From: Gammaproteobacteria bacterium
Lineage (GTDB): Bacteria > Pseudomonadota > Gammaproteobacteria > GRL18
NCBI GenBank assembly: GCA_013139395.1
Contig: WTAX01000102.1
Location: 1 to 5,694 of the forward strand
DNA: 5,694 bases
Direction of reading: 5' to 3'
Positions 1-5,085 of this stretch are shown in pieces (position 1 is the stretch's first letter; each line of letters starts with the position of its first letter). The position numbers and the translations under genes are program-made. The notes below the pieces were generated by a model. The model saw only the letters and a list, made by a program, of their open reading frames with translations. It had not been told where the DNA came from and made no database searches.

Positions 1-765
1 AAAGATAAAGGTTGCCTCCATTTCTGGATCTTCAGGGATGTCATTGAAACGCCCATTCGGTGAGATGCGTACACCGGTTCGTTCTGCACCAATTGCTTCA
101 GAAACTGCATCAACCACATCAAGTAAAAACCGACAACGGTTTTCAATAGAACCACCATAATCATCCTGGCGGGTATTGATGATGGAATTAAGAAACTCAT
201 CAAAAAGATAGCCATTGGCACCATGAATTTCGACACCATCAATACCCGCTTGCCTAGCATTTAAAGCAGCTTGGACAAACTCATCTTTGATTCGTTGAAT
301 ACCGTCTGCATCAATAGCTTTTGGCTGAGTCGTTGACACGTTCCCTGGATTACCCTCATCATCAAAAGCGAAACAAACGGTTTCATTACTCAACTCATCG
401 GTTGGCCCCTCCGGAGAACCAGCATCTGGCTGTATACTTTTATGAGAAATACGACCAACATGCCAGATTTGCATAAATAGTTGACCACCGACTTTATGGA
501 CAGTATTGGATACCAGGGACCATCCTTCAATTTGCTCTTGGGTATAAACACCCGGTGTCCATAGATAACCCCTAGCCTTAGGCGAAACTGGAGTTCCTTC
601 AGTGATAATCAATCCAGCCGTAGCCCTTTGTGAATAATAAGTCACCATGAGTGGTGTTGGTATATCCCCATCTCCAGAACGACAACGTGTCATCGGAGCC
701 ATGACAATTCGATTTTTAAGAGAAATAACCCCAAAGTTAAATTGTTCAAAAAGTTTATGGCTCAT
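1..765 (-). CDS. nemA: NemA-type alkene reductase (Old Yellow Enzyme family), C-terminus outside window
   Basis: This is an FMN-dependent NAD(P)H:flavin oxidoreductase of the Old Yellow Enzyme family, which in NemA relatives reduces activated C=C bonds and nitro or maleimide compounds in the cytoplasm. The 255 visible residues are about the first 70% of a usual protein of roughly 365; the frame is still open at base 1. Visible family signatures, by residue, are MAPMTR (22-27, with the class I Thr26 near the flavin), QIWHVGR (99-105), HGANGY (180-185, the substrate-binding His180/Asn183 pair and the Tyr185 proton donor), DDYGGS (201-206) and the flavin-contacting Arg233 in GVRISPNG. The ATG at 763-765 is fixed by a TAAGGAG ribosome site seven bases upstream. 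A perfect palindrome at 781-798 sits directly before that site and probably regulates it. The family call is very secure. The symbol is slightly less so, because several OYE paralogues look alike. Confidence 0.93.
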   Translation of the reverse strand, partial: MSHKLFEQFNFGVISLKNRIVMAPMTRCRSGDGDIPTPLMVTYYSQRATAGLIITEGTPVSPKARGYLWTPGVYTQEQIEGWSLVSNTVHKVGGQLFMQIWHVGRISHKSIQPDAGSPEGPTDELSNETVCFAFDDEGNPGNVSTTQPKAIDADGIQRIKDEFVQAALNARQAGIDGVEIHGANGYLFDEFLNSIINTRQDDYGGSIENRCRFLLDVVDAVSEAIGAERTGVRISPNGRFNDIPEDPEMEATFIF

Positions 766-773
766 TTGATATA

Positions 774-780
774 CTCCTTA
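774..780 (-). promoter_or_regulatory. Strong ribosome binding site of nemA
   Basis: On the minus strand TAAGGAG lies eight nucleotides before the nemA ATG. It is the best Shine-Dalgarno match in the window and fixes the start. It abuts the palindrome at 781-798, so a protein bound there would lie next to the start of the message. Confidence 0.8.
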
Positions 781-798
781 TGTTAATGCACATTAACA
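781..798. promoter_or_regulatory. Operator-like palindrome upstream of nemA (TGTTAA-N6-TTAACA, copy 1)
   Basis: The sequence TGTTAATG-CA-CATTAACA has two perfect 8-base inverted arms around a 2-base centre. It lies 15 bp before the nemA start codon, just ahead of the ribosome site. Its size and symmetry fit a dimeric helix-turn-helix repressor site. In many bacteria nemA-like genes are controlled by an electrophile-sensing repressor (NemR), but no regulator gene is visible here and this is not a known NemR site. The same TGTTAA-N6-TTAACA pattern recurs at 3121-3138 and, with one change, at 4607-4624. Confidence 0.55.
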
Positions 799-860
799 AG
801 AATTCAATAACCTGAAATGAAGAACCATCTTTATTGTAATGATTTTATAACGAATCACTT

Positions 861-1238
861 TCAAGTCTTCAAATGATTTTGGTAGAATTCCCAGGCTGTT
901 AATGAATGAGCACATTTTTTACAAATAAAGTGTGTCAACTTTTCGGTATCACCAAATATGCCATCATCGTTGTTTACATTAAAATAATGTTGGCATACAT
1001 GACATTTTTCAACCATAAACTCTTCTGTAGGAATTCTCTCTAGCACTTCATTAAAAAGTGTTTTTAGTGGAATATACTCGGCAAAATCAATGGTATTATT
1101 ATTAACATTCCATTTAACCTCTTTGATATTAATTTGCCTGACCAGAAATTGCCAATATTGCTCATCATATTTCTGTTTAACTTGTTGGTTGGCTTGTTCA
1201 ATAGTCCATGAGCTTTGTTTTAAGTGTTTTAAAGTCAT
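861..1238 (-). CDS. Small four-cysteine zinc-ribbon protein, function unknown
   Basis: I do not recognise this 125-residue protein. Its C-terminal half has two CxxC pairs, Cys79/Cys82 and Cys106/Cys109, 23 residues apart, with histidines at 80, 84, 103 and 111 close by. This is the layout of a treble-clef or zinc-ribbon metal site, which suggests nucleic-acid or protein binding. The N-terminal 70 residues are charged, probably helical, and include tryptophans at 11, 29 and 43. There is no signal peptide or membrane segment. I chose the ATG at 1236-1238 because AAGGG at 1248-1252 lies nine bases upstream. A TTG six bases earlier (1244) would be too close to that site. The ribosome site overlaps the stop codon of the cold-shock-like gene upstream, so the two are probably translationally coupled and work together. 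Confidence 0.75.
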   Translation of the reverse strand: MTLKHLKQSSWTIEQANQQVKQKYDEQYWQFLVRQINIKEVKWNVNNNTIDFAEYIPLKTLFNEVLERIPTEEFMVEKCHVCQHYFNVNNDDGIFGDTEKLTHFICKKCAHSLTAWEFYQNHLKT

Positions 1239-1247
1239 TACCAACCG

Positions 1248-1252
1248 CCCTT
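1248..1252 (-). promoter_or_regulatory. Ribosome binding site overlapping the upstream stop codon
   Basis: AAGGG on the minus strand lies nine nucleotides before the ATG at 1238 and shares bases with the TAA (1251-1253) that ends the cold-shock-like gene. The overlap indicates translational coupling and decides between the ATG at 1238 and the TTG at 1244 in favour of the ATG. Confidence 0.6.
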
Positions 1253-1520
1253 ATGTCATCACACCAAAAGGATGTGTTCTGGAACCACGTTGTTTATTCA
1301 TTTGTTTATTCTGTATTTTTCTTTTTTTAGGTAAAAGACTGACCTTTTTGGCAATTAACCCTTGGTCATCAATATGGCACTCAAATTCTACGATTGAACG
1401 AACCTTTAAATAAGAACATTTAATCAGCTCTGCTTTTCGCACCATAATATCTGGACCTGTCCCATTTTCAAGAAAACCGTACTCCTTGTCTTGAAACCAC
1501 TTTTTAACTAGTGTTTGCAA
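1251..1520 (-). CDS. Divergent cold-shock-domain (OB-fold) protein with basic C-terminal tail
   Basis: This 89-residue protein carries one cold-shock domain in about residues 3-63, followed by a basic tail (64-89). KKWFQDKEYGFL (6-17) matches the KWFN-x-x-KGFGFI block with the RNP1 motif. DIMVRK (24-29) stands where RNP2 (DVFVH) is expected, but the RNP2 His is replaced by Arg. IVEFE (43-47) corresponds to the usual V-x-F-E strand. Family members bind single-stranded RNA or DNA and act as RNA chaperones; the replaced RNP2 residue suggests altered binding. The tail is rich in Lys, Arg, Gln and Asn. The start is TTG at 1520: an in-frame stop lies immediately upstream (1521-1523) and AGAGGTGA sits at ideal spacing. 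The next ATG (Met26) would delete half the domain. It is 31 nt after the nucleotidyltransferase gene and 12 nt before the zinc-ribbon gene. Confidence 0.8.
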   Translation of the reverse strand: MQTLVKKWFQDKEYGFLENGTGPDIMVRKAELIKCSYLKVRSIVEFECHIDDQGLIAKKVSLLPKKRKIQNKQMNKQRGSRTHPFGVMT

Positions 1521-1524
1521 TTAT

Positions 1525-1532
1525 TCACCTCT
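1525..1532 (-). promoter_or_regulatory. Ribosome binding site that fixes a TTG start
   Basis: AGAGGTGA on the minus strand ends four nucleotides before the TTG at 1520, with seven bases from its GAGG core to the start. A TAA at 1521-1523 blocks any earlier start in this frame, so the rare TTG initiation is well supported. Confidence 0.65.
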
Positions 1533-1551
1533 AATTTTTATACTCTTGTAT

Positions 1552-2346
1552 TCAACAATTTGAATCTACTTGAGCCAAGACTTCATGAAATAAATTATTA
1601 AGAGAGCTTATTGATGAAACTTGACCTTTTGTTTTTTCACCATATTTTTCTAGTCGATTGAGCTCATTCTCAATAAATCTATTTAGAACAGGAATCGCTG
1701 GTGCAATCTCTTTTTCTTTACTTATCTTTTTTCGTTGTAATAGTTTTGAAATTTCTTCATCAAGTTCCTGGTTTTCAGAAACTAATCCTCTAAGTTGATC
1801 AAACACTATTGGTGCTGGCTGATTATATTTCTCAAGCCACATGATTGATAGGAGCGGTCTAAGCACATAAAAATATTTCTTTATTGGAACCAATGAACTT
1901 TTTAAGTAGCCTCTATAATTTGTCTTGGCCATACTGCGATAGTGATAAATGCCTTTTTCAACAGAGTAAATGCTGTCCAGTAAATTTCTTGCTTGAGGGG
2001 CAAAGTGATTATCATCCACATAAACTATCGGGGATTGTAACCATTCAACAAGTGCAGAATTTGATTTCCAGAAAAGTCTTAGAGCTTTTCTTACATCCCA
2101 TCCATTTATATCAATTTCATCAATGATATCATATTCTATGACATCACGTTTTTCTTCCAGATCAACCGAAACATACCAATCCTTTGGGTGAGTGTAAATA
2201 AACCTAACATCATAATCACTATTTGACGATTCAAATCCCCAAGCTCGGCTACCTGATTCAATTGCATATAAAACTTTAACATCATGCTCAATTTCAGCAT
2301 TTTTAATTCTTTTTAATATTTCTTTTTTTACGCTATCTACAATCAT
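1552..2346 (-). CDS. COG3541/RlaP-type nucleotidyltransferase (DNA polymerase beta superfamily)
   Basis: This 264-residue cytosolic protein belongs to the pol-beta-like nucleotidyltransferases of the YcgL/COG3541 group (RlaP type). The active-site signature is clear: ESGSRAWGFESSNSDYDVRF (30-49) supplies the Gly32-Ser33 motif and the metal-binding pair Asp44 and Asp46. DINGWDVRKAL (79-89) supplies the likely third carboxylate, Asp79. NSALVEWLQSPIVY (96-109) is a conserved family block. The rest is a helical C-terminal domain. Members transfer a nucleotide to an unknown acceptor, and some are encoded beside RNA ligases in RNA-repair loci, but no ligase is visible here. The start is ATG at 2346, because an in-frame stop lies five codons upstream; the ribosome site (GAG near 2358-2360) is weak. 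It lies 32 nt after the discoidin-like gene and 31 nt before the cold-shock-like gene. DNA here is about one-third GC, lower than the gene upstream. The family call is firm; the substrate is unknown. Confidence 0.88.
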   Translation of the reverse strand: MIVDSVKKEILKRIKNAEIEHDVKVLYAIESGSRAWGFESSNSDYDVRFIYTHPKDWYVSVDLEEKRDVIEYDIIDEIDINGWDVRKALRLFWKSNSALVEWLQSPIVYVDDNHFAPQARNLLDSIYSVEKGIYHYRSMAKTNYRGYLKSSLVPIKKYFYVLRPLLSIMWLEKYNQPAPIVFDQLRGLVSENQELDEEISKLLQRKKISKEKEIAPAIPVLNRFIENELNRLEKYGEKTKGQVSSISSLNNLFHEVLAQVDSNC

Positions 2347-2378
2347 AGTGATAAAATCTCATTCAACTCACCTATAAT

Positions 2379-2852
2379 CTAGGCTAGACGCAATTGCGCC
2401 AGTGATGCCAACGCATTTCCGCCACTGATATCCGGGATGATAATGAGCTCAAGCAGATTCATCTGTTCAAGCCCGACCTGTAAATCCTGCGTTTCCCGGG
2501 TTGCTCCAGAGGGGCTAAAGTTCCATTGCTGACGCACTATTTCATTCCAGGATTTTCCACCATCCGCTGACCATCGCAAAACGTATTCCTGTGTCCGCTC
2601 AATATCACTTTCTACAAAATTTAGCCAGATTCGTTTAATCGATAGTGGCTCTTCAAAACGCAGTCGGATCGTCTGCTCTCCGGATATCGCGGCACGCCAG
2701 CCCGAATCCCGACCTGGCAATAAAGCTGATTCAATCGGAAAAGAGGTATCTTCTGATGTCATTTCGACTTCCGCAAGAGTATCGATATTCAACCATTCTT
2801 GATCTGAAATAGCCGTCTCATGTAGAATCGGGGTAATTATTTTTTTACGCAT
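2379..2852 (-). CDS. Discoidin/F5-8C-like jelly-roll protein, probably ligand-binding
   Basis: This 157-residue protein has the pattern of an F5/8 type C (discoidin-like) beta-sandwich. GRDSGWRAA (47-55) is followed by strands around 61-68 and 72-80 (RIWLNFVES at 74-82), then YVLRWSADGGKSWNEIVRQQ (90-109), which matches the x-L-x-x-S-x-DG-x-x-W-x-x-I block of such domains, and a closing strand at 150-156. These folds usually bind sugars or other surface ligands. No signal peptide or membrane segment is visible, so it appears cytoplasmic, which is unusual for a binding module. The ATG at 2852 has AGGAG (2860-2864) seven bases upstream. The gene is GC-richer (48-58% in sampled 60-base stretches) than the nucleotidyltransferase that follows 32 nt later (about one-third GC), hinting at different histories. 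The fold assignment comes from pattern alone; the function is unknown. Confidence 0.65.
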   Translation of the reverse strand: MRKKIITPILHETAISDQEWLNIDTLAEVEMTSEDTSFPIESALLPGRDSGWRAAISGEQTIRLRFEEPLSIKRIWLNFVESDIERTQEYVLRWSADGGKSWNEIVRQQWNFSPSGATRETQDLQVGLEQMNLLELIIIPDISGGNALASLAQLRLA

Positions 2853-2904
2853 AAGTTATCTCCTGAATTCTGTTTATATTGTTGTGATATGGTGGGAAAA
2901 ATTC

Positions 2905-3060
2905 TCAACCTGTTTCCAGTGAGTAAACTCGACAGCCACTTTTGTATCCGTCAAGTCTTTCGTCATCCTCGATAATCATTATGATCATCGTGTGAACCAG
3001 AAAGCGATATTTCTGATAATCAATCTTCCCTGCAAACAAAGCTAAGGAATCGGGTTTCAA
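2905..3060 (-). CDS. Doubtful small open frame, 51 codons
   Basis: The minus-strand frame is open from 3081 down to a TGA at 2905-2907 and reads like ordinary protein, for example ALFAGKIDYQKYRFLVHT and EDDERLDGYKSG. Its mixed codon use resembles the discoidin-like gene, which begins 52 nt downstream. The only plausible full-length start is TTG at 3060, and no good ribosome site precedes it; the later ATG codons are internal. It could be a real small gene, the tail of a decayed one (a TAG at 3082-3084 closes the frame upstream) or chance. I know no homologue. Confidence 0.2.
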   Translation of the reverse strand: MKPDSLALFAGKIDYQKYRFLVHTMIIMIIEDDERLDGYKSGCRVYSLETG

Positions 3061-3120
3061 GCGAATCTGCTTTAAAAATTTCTATGAATATGGATTTTCT
3101 CAGGCTGATTTTTTATTTCC

Positions 3121-3138
3121 TGTTAACTGCTATTAACA
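3121..3138. promoter_or_regulatory. Operator-like palindrome TGTTAA-N6-TTAACA (copy 2)
   Basis: TGTTAA-CTGCTA-TTAACA has perfect 6-base arms with the same N6 spacing as the box before nemA at 781-798. It lies 268 bp before the discoidin-like gene and 387 bp before yaeQ, so which gene it serves is unclear. The long distance is unusual for a repressor site unless an undetected transcript starts nearby. Confidence 0.45.
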
Positions 3139-3246
3139 AAAGTGCTTAAAATCAGTTTCGTACAGGCGAATTTTACCCATTATAAATAATATTAAGGCGC
3201 TATCCAGCTATTCATTTTCATGTGTAATAACAAGAGTCAAGTCACC

Positions 3247-3260
3247 CTTTTGATCAAAAG
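3247..3260. repeat. Perfect 14-bp palindrome
   Basis: CTTTTGATCAAAAG is a perfect palindrome with no spacer. It could be a dimeric protein-binding site. It is not an FNR/CRP site, which needs the TTGAT and ATCAA halves four bases apart. It lies about 265 bp before yaeQ. Confidence 0.35.
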
Positions 3261-3340
3261 ACGTGTCAACATTGATAGCTCTTCTACAAAGCTTTTTATT
3301 AGATTACTAAATTAAACAGTCTTTCAGATTTTAATAATAG

Positions 3341-3346
3341 TATAAT
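3341..3346 (+). promoter_or_regulatory. Possible -10 element for yaeQ
   Basis: A perfect TATAAT reads toward yaeQ. No good -35 hexamer lies 16-18 bp upstream, and it would give a leader of about 170 nt carrying a nine-T run (3355-3363). In DNA this AT-rich a chance match is quite possible. Confidence 0.22.
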
Positions 3347-3525
3347 CCCATCTGTTTTTTTTTGCTATTATGCTTGAGATAAAAGGTCATTAGTAATTAA
3401 TGTGACAAACAATAAAACAGTTTTCTCTTAAAGAGCCTACTTTTGGTGCACAACAACCGGCCAATATCACAAATTAAAAATACAGAACATCAAATAAACT
3501 CAAAATTCAAAATGGAAAAAAATGA

Positions 3526-4068
3526 ATGGCTATTAAAGCAACAATCTACAAAGTCAAATTGGAAATAAGTGATTGTGACCGGAATTACTTCCATAGCCAT
3601 GAATTAACGATTTCCTGCCACCCTTCCGAAACAGAGCAGCGCATGATGGTGCGTCTGTTAGCTTTTGCCTTATATGCCAGTGATGATTTAAGTTTTACCA
3701 AAGGTTTATGTGCTGACGATGAACCTGAATTGTGGAATAAAAATCTTAGTGGTGAAATTGAACAATGGATTAGTCTGGGACAGATTGAGGAAAAACAGCT
3801 TAGAAAATCTCTTGGCCGTTCAAAACAGGTTATTATTTTTACTTATGCAGGGCAAAAAGCTTCAGTCTGGTGGAACAAAAACCAATCAAAATATAGTCAA
3901 TTAAACAACTTAAAAATTATTAATATTAAACCTGAAGATGTCACAGCAATGCAGGATTTTGTCTCTCGGAATATGAATTTACAAGTGACCATTCAAGAAG
4001 GAATTATCTGGTTAAGTGATTCCAGCCAGACAATAAGCATTGAACCAGAAATTTGGTTAAGAAGCTAA
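3526..4068 (+). CDS. yaeQ: YaeQ family protein
   Basis: This is a full-length YaeQ protein of 180 residues, the usual size for the family. The N-terminal MAIKATIYKV (1-10), the block HPSETEQRMMVRLLAFALYA (32-51), CADDEPELW (62-70), IEQWISLGQIEEKQLRKSLG (78-97) and the C-terminal IWL all match the conserved YaeQ pattern. Structures place YaeQ in a variant of the PD-(D/E)xK nuclease fold, with Glu35, the DDE at 64-66 and the Glu79 region as likely active-site carboxylates. No enzymatic role is established, although E. coli yaeQ has been linked to suppression of loss of the elongation factor RfaH. The ATG at 3526 starts the conserved N-terminus; its ribosome site (GGA at 3514-3516) is weak. It is the only plus-strand gene here and probably transcribed alone. 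Its end overlaps the convergent ScsD-like gene by 12 bp. Confidence 0.95.
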   Translation: MAIKATIYKVKLEISDCDRNYFHSHELTISCHPSETEQRMMVRLLAFALYASDDLSFTKGLCADDEPELWNKNLSGEIEQWISLGQIEEKQLRKSLGRSKQVIIFTYAGQKASVWWNKNQSKYSQLNNLKIINIKPEDVTAMQDFVSRNMNLQVTIQEGIIWLSDSSQTISIEPEIWLRS

Positions 4069-4073
4069 CCAAA
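4052..4073. terminator. Inverted repeat over the convergent stop codons; possible two-way terminator
   Basis: TTTGGTTA (4052-4059) and TAACCAAA (4066-4073) are perfect 8-base inverted arms around a 6-base loop. The stop codon of yaeQ (4066-4068) lies in one arm and that of the minus-strand scsD-like gene (complement of 4057-4059) in the other. A hairpin here would serve both transcripts. There is no T run on either side and each arm has only two G/C pairs, so it would be a weak terminator or an mRNA end stabiliser. Confidence 0.45.
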
Positions 4074-4563
4074 GCCTGAATCTTAATCCCCACTCACTAC
4101 TAATACCTGTTGTGACACTGCTAATTTCACCATGACTATTAATAATAAAAAAAGAGGGTGTCACAAAACCACCCCACTTTTGACTGATTATTCCATCAGG
4201 ATCATTAATCACAGGAAAGTGGTATTTATTTTTTTTAAGATAACTGAAAACTTGTTCTTCACTACCCGAGGAAAGTGCAATTGTTATAACTTGATATTCT
4301 CTTGATAATTCAGTGACAGTCGATGAGGTGTAAGAACAAATAGGACACCAACTACCCCAAAAATAAATTAGAACAGGCGAACCTTTAATCATTTGACTTA
4401 ATTCTACAGATTCTCCTGAAATAAGTTGAGAGTATAAAGCAGGAGCAATATCCGGCATATTCCTTGTTTGATACAAATTAAAAATATAAAGAATAGCTAT
4501 TAATATTATTCCATCACGAGCTATTGTTATCCAAAATTGTTTTGTTTTTAATCGTTTTAACAT
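4057..4563 (-). CDS. Membrane-anchored thioredoxin-like disulfide oxidoreductase (ScsD/TlpA/DsbE type)
   Basis: This 168-residue protein has a short basic N-terminus, one membrane segment (about 17-31, DGIILIAILYIFNLY) and then a thioredoxin-fold domain that should face the periplasm. YFWGSWCPIC (67-76) contains the redox pair Cys73 and Cys76, and GGFVTPSFFI (131-140) contains the cis-proline Pro136. The RD in the anchor followed by QTRNMP (32-37) and the overall length resemble ScsD, a protein of copper and thiol stress loci, more than the cytochrome-c maturation protein CcmG/DsbE. Its role is probably to reduce or exchange disulfides in exported proteins. No scsA, scsB, scsC or DsbD-like partner is visible. 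The ATG at 4563 has only a weak ribosome site (GAAG at 4575-4578). Upstream is a palindromic box overlapping a possible promoter. It ends within the convergent yaeQ gene. Confidence 0.85.
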   Translation of the reverse strand: MLKRLKTKQFWITIARDGIILIAILYIFNLYQTRNMPDIAPALYSQLISGESVELSQMIKGSPVLIYFWGSWCPICSYTSSTVTELSREYQVITIALSSGSEEQVFSYLKKNKYHFPVINDPDGIISQKWGGFVTPSFFIINSHGEISSVTTGISSEWGLRFRLWLAS

Positions 4564-4606
4564 ATTTTATTTTAGACTTCTAACACACATATTTCATGAG
4601 ATATCT

Positions 4607-4624
4607 GGTTAACGGATTTTAACA
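4607..4624. promoter_or_regulatory. Operator-like palindrome upstream of the ScsD-like gene (copy 3, one mismatch)
   Basis: GGTTAA-CGGATT-TTAACA matches 11 of the 12 fixed bases of the TGTTAA-N6-TTAACA box found at 781-798 and 3121-3138. It lies 43 bp before the ATG of the scsD-like gene. On the minus strand its first nine bases (4616-4624) also read as an extended -10 element, so a protein bound here would block that promoter. Confidence 0.45.
4616..4624 (-). promoter_or_regulatory. Possible extended -10 promoter for the ScsD-like gene
   Basis: On the minus strand TGTTAAAAT reads as TGn followed by TAAAAT, which is five of six bases of the -10 consensus with the TG extension. The -35 region is poor (TTATCG at 17 bp), which extended -10 promoters tolerate. 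It would give a leader of about 45 nt. This is a pattern match only. Confidence 0.3.
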
Positions 4625-4739
4625 TTACACTGTCATTACGATAATCTATCGGAATAGAGAAAAAGGACTGATTGTTTTCATATTTGTGTTTTTACTGGTT
4701 TTTGCGTATTAGATTAACACTTTAAAGACTCTTTCCACT

Positions 4740-5021
4740 CTAGGCTTCAACTCTTGATTTTAGTTTTTGTCCGACTTTAAAGGTAACAACCCTGCGAGCA
4801 GAAATCATCTTTTCTTCACCAGTTTTTGGGTTTCTACCAATTCGCTCAGATTTATCCCTAAGGCTGAAATTACCAAAACCGGAAAGTTTAATCTCTTCCC
4901 CATTTCCCAGAGTATTGTTCAATTCATTGAAAAAAGATTCAATAAATTCTTTACTCTCTCGCTTATTCAGCCCTATCTCATCATATAATTTTTCTGCTAA
5001 ATCTGCTTTTGTCAGCGCCAT
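4740..5021 (-). CDS. ihfA: Integration host factor alpha subunit (IhfA-type HU/IHF protein)
   Basis: This 93-residue protein is an HU/IHF-family DNA-bending protein that matches the alpha subunit best. [12 protein letters not shown] (1-12), [17 protein letters not shown] (44-60), GRNPKTGEE (62-70) with the DNA-intercalating Pro65, ARRVVTF (75-81) and GQKLKSRVE (84-92) are the IhfA hallmarks. It forms a heterodimer with IhfB (not in this window) and bends DNA in the nucleoid, assisting promoters, replication and recombination. It is a few residues shorter than E. coli IhfA (99), lacking only the C-terminal tail. The ATG at 5021 is the conserved start; AGGA lies twelve bases upstream (5034-5037), slightly far. 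In many gammaproteobacteria ihfA follows pheT. Here it follows an unrecognised gene by 64 nt, so it may be moved or a second copy. A dedicated promoter is not evident. Confidence 0.9.
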   Translation of the reverse strand: MALTKADLAEKLYDEIGLNKRESKEFIESFFNELNNTLGNGEEIKLSGFGNFSLRDKSERIGRNPKTGEEKMISARRVVTFKVGQKLKSRVEA

Positions 5022-5085
5022 TGTCTTACTTAATCCTATTATTTGTTCTAGATTAGTCTAGTTTTACCAGCCTTATTTCATTAGG

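Larger units (their letters stand above)
2853..3525. other. 673-bp intergenic region between divergent genes
   Basis: This gap separates the divergent discoidin-like gene (minus) and yaeQ (plus), so it must hold promoters for both. It contains an operator-like box (3121-3138), a 14-bp palindrome (3247-3260), a perfect TATAAT at 3341-3346, nine T's in a row (3355-3363) and two adjacent short inverted repeats (3414-3424 and 3425-3435). One minus-strand frame (2905-3081) is open but doubtful. I see no tRNA, transposase remnant or CRISPR-like repeat. The right half is very AT-rich, while the part next to the discoidin-like gene is less so. Confidence 0.7.

Noticed and set aside
840..857. Possible terminator after the zinc-ribbon gene (TGATT and AATCA)
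   Set aside because: The five-pair AT-rich stem has an eight-base loop and no T run, so it is not convincing.
1090..1413. Plus-strand 107-codon open frame
   Set aside because: It lies opposite the cold-shock-like and zinc-ribbon genes, which have recognisable motifs and ribosome sites. Its low-complexity Leu/Cys-rich product looks like an antisense shadow.
1884..2126. Plus-strand 80-codon open frame
   Set aside because: It is antisense to the nucleotidyltransferase core, which has clear catalytic motifs.
2873..2910. Promoter for the discoidin-like gene (TTGAGA on the minus strand)
   Set aside because: No -10-like hexamer lies at a suitable 16-18 bp spacing from this TTGAGA, so I did not call it.
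3124..3180. Minus-strand ATG at 3180 opening a short frame
   Set aside because: It runs only 15 codons before a stop and has no ribosome site.
3710..3904. Plus-strand 64-codon open frame
   Set aside because: It is out of frame inside the conserved yaeQ gene.
4639..4651. Small hairpin CGATA-ATC-TATCG between ihfA and the ScsD-like gene, considered as a terminator
   Set aside because: It has only five base pairs, is AT-rich and has no following T run. It may still contribute to regulation but is not supported as a terminator.
4767..4988. Plus-strand 73-codon open frame
   Set aside because: It is antisense to ihfA, whose conserved protein explains the open frame.
5048..5061. Inverted repeat CTAGA-TTAG-TCTAG between the 181-residue gene and ihfA
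   Set aside because: The stem is only five pairs and no T run follows on either strand. It is too weak to call a terminator or operator.
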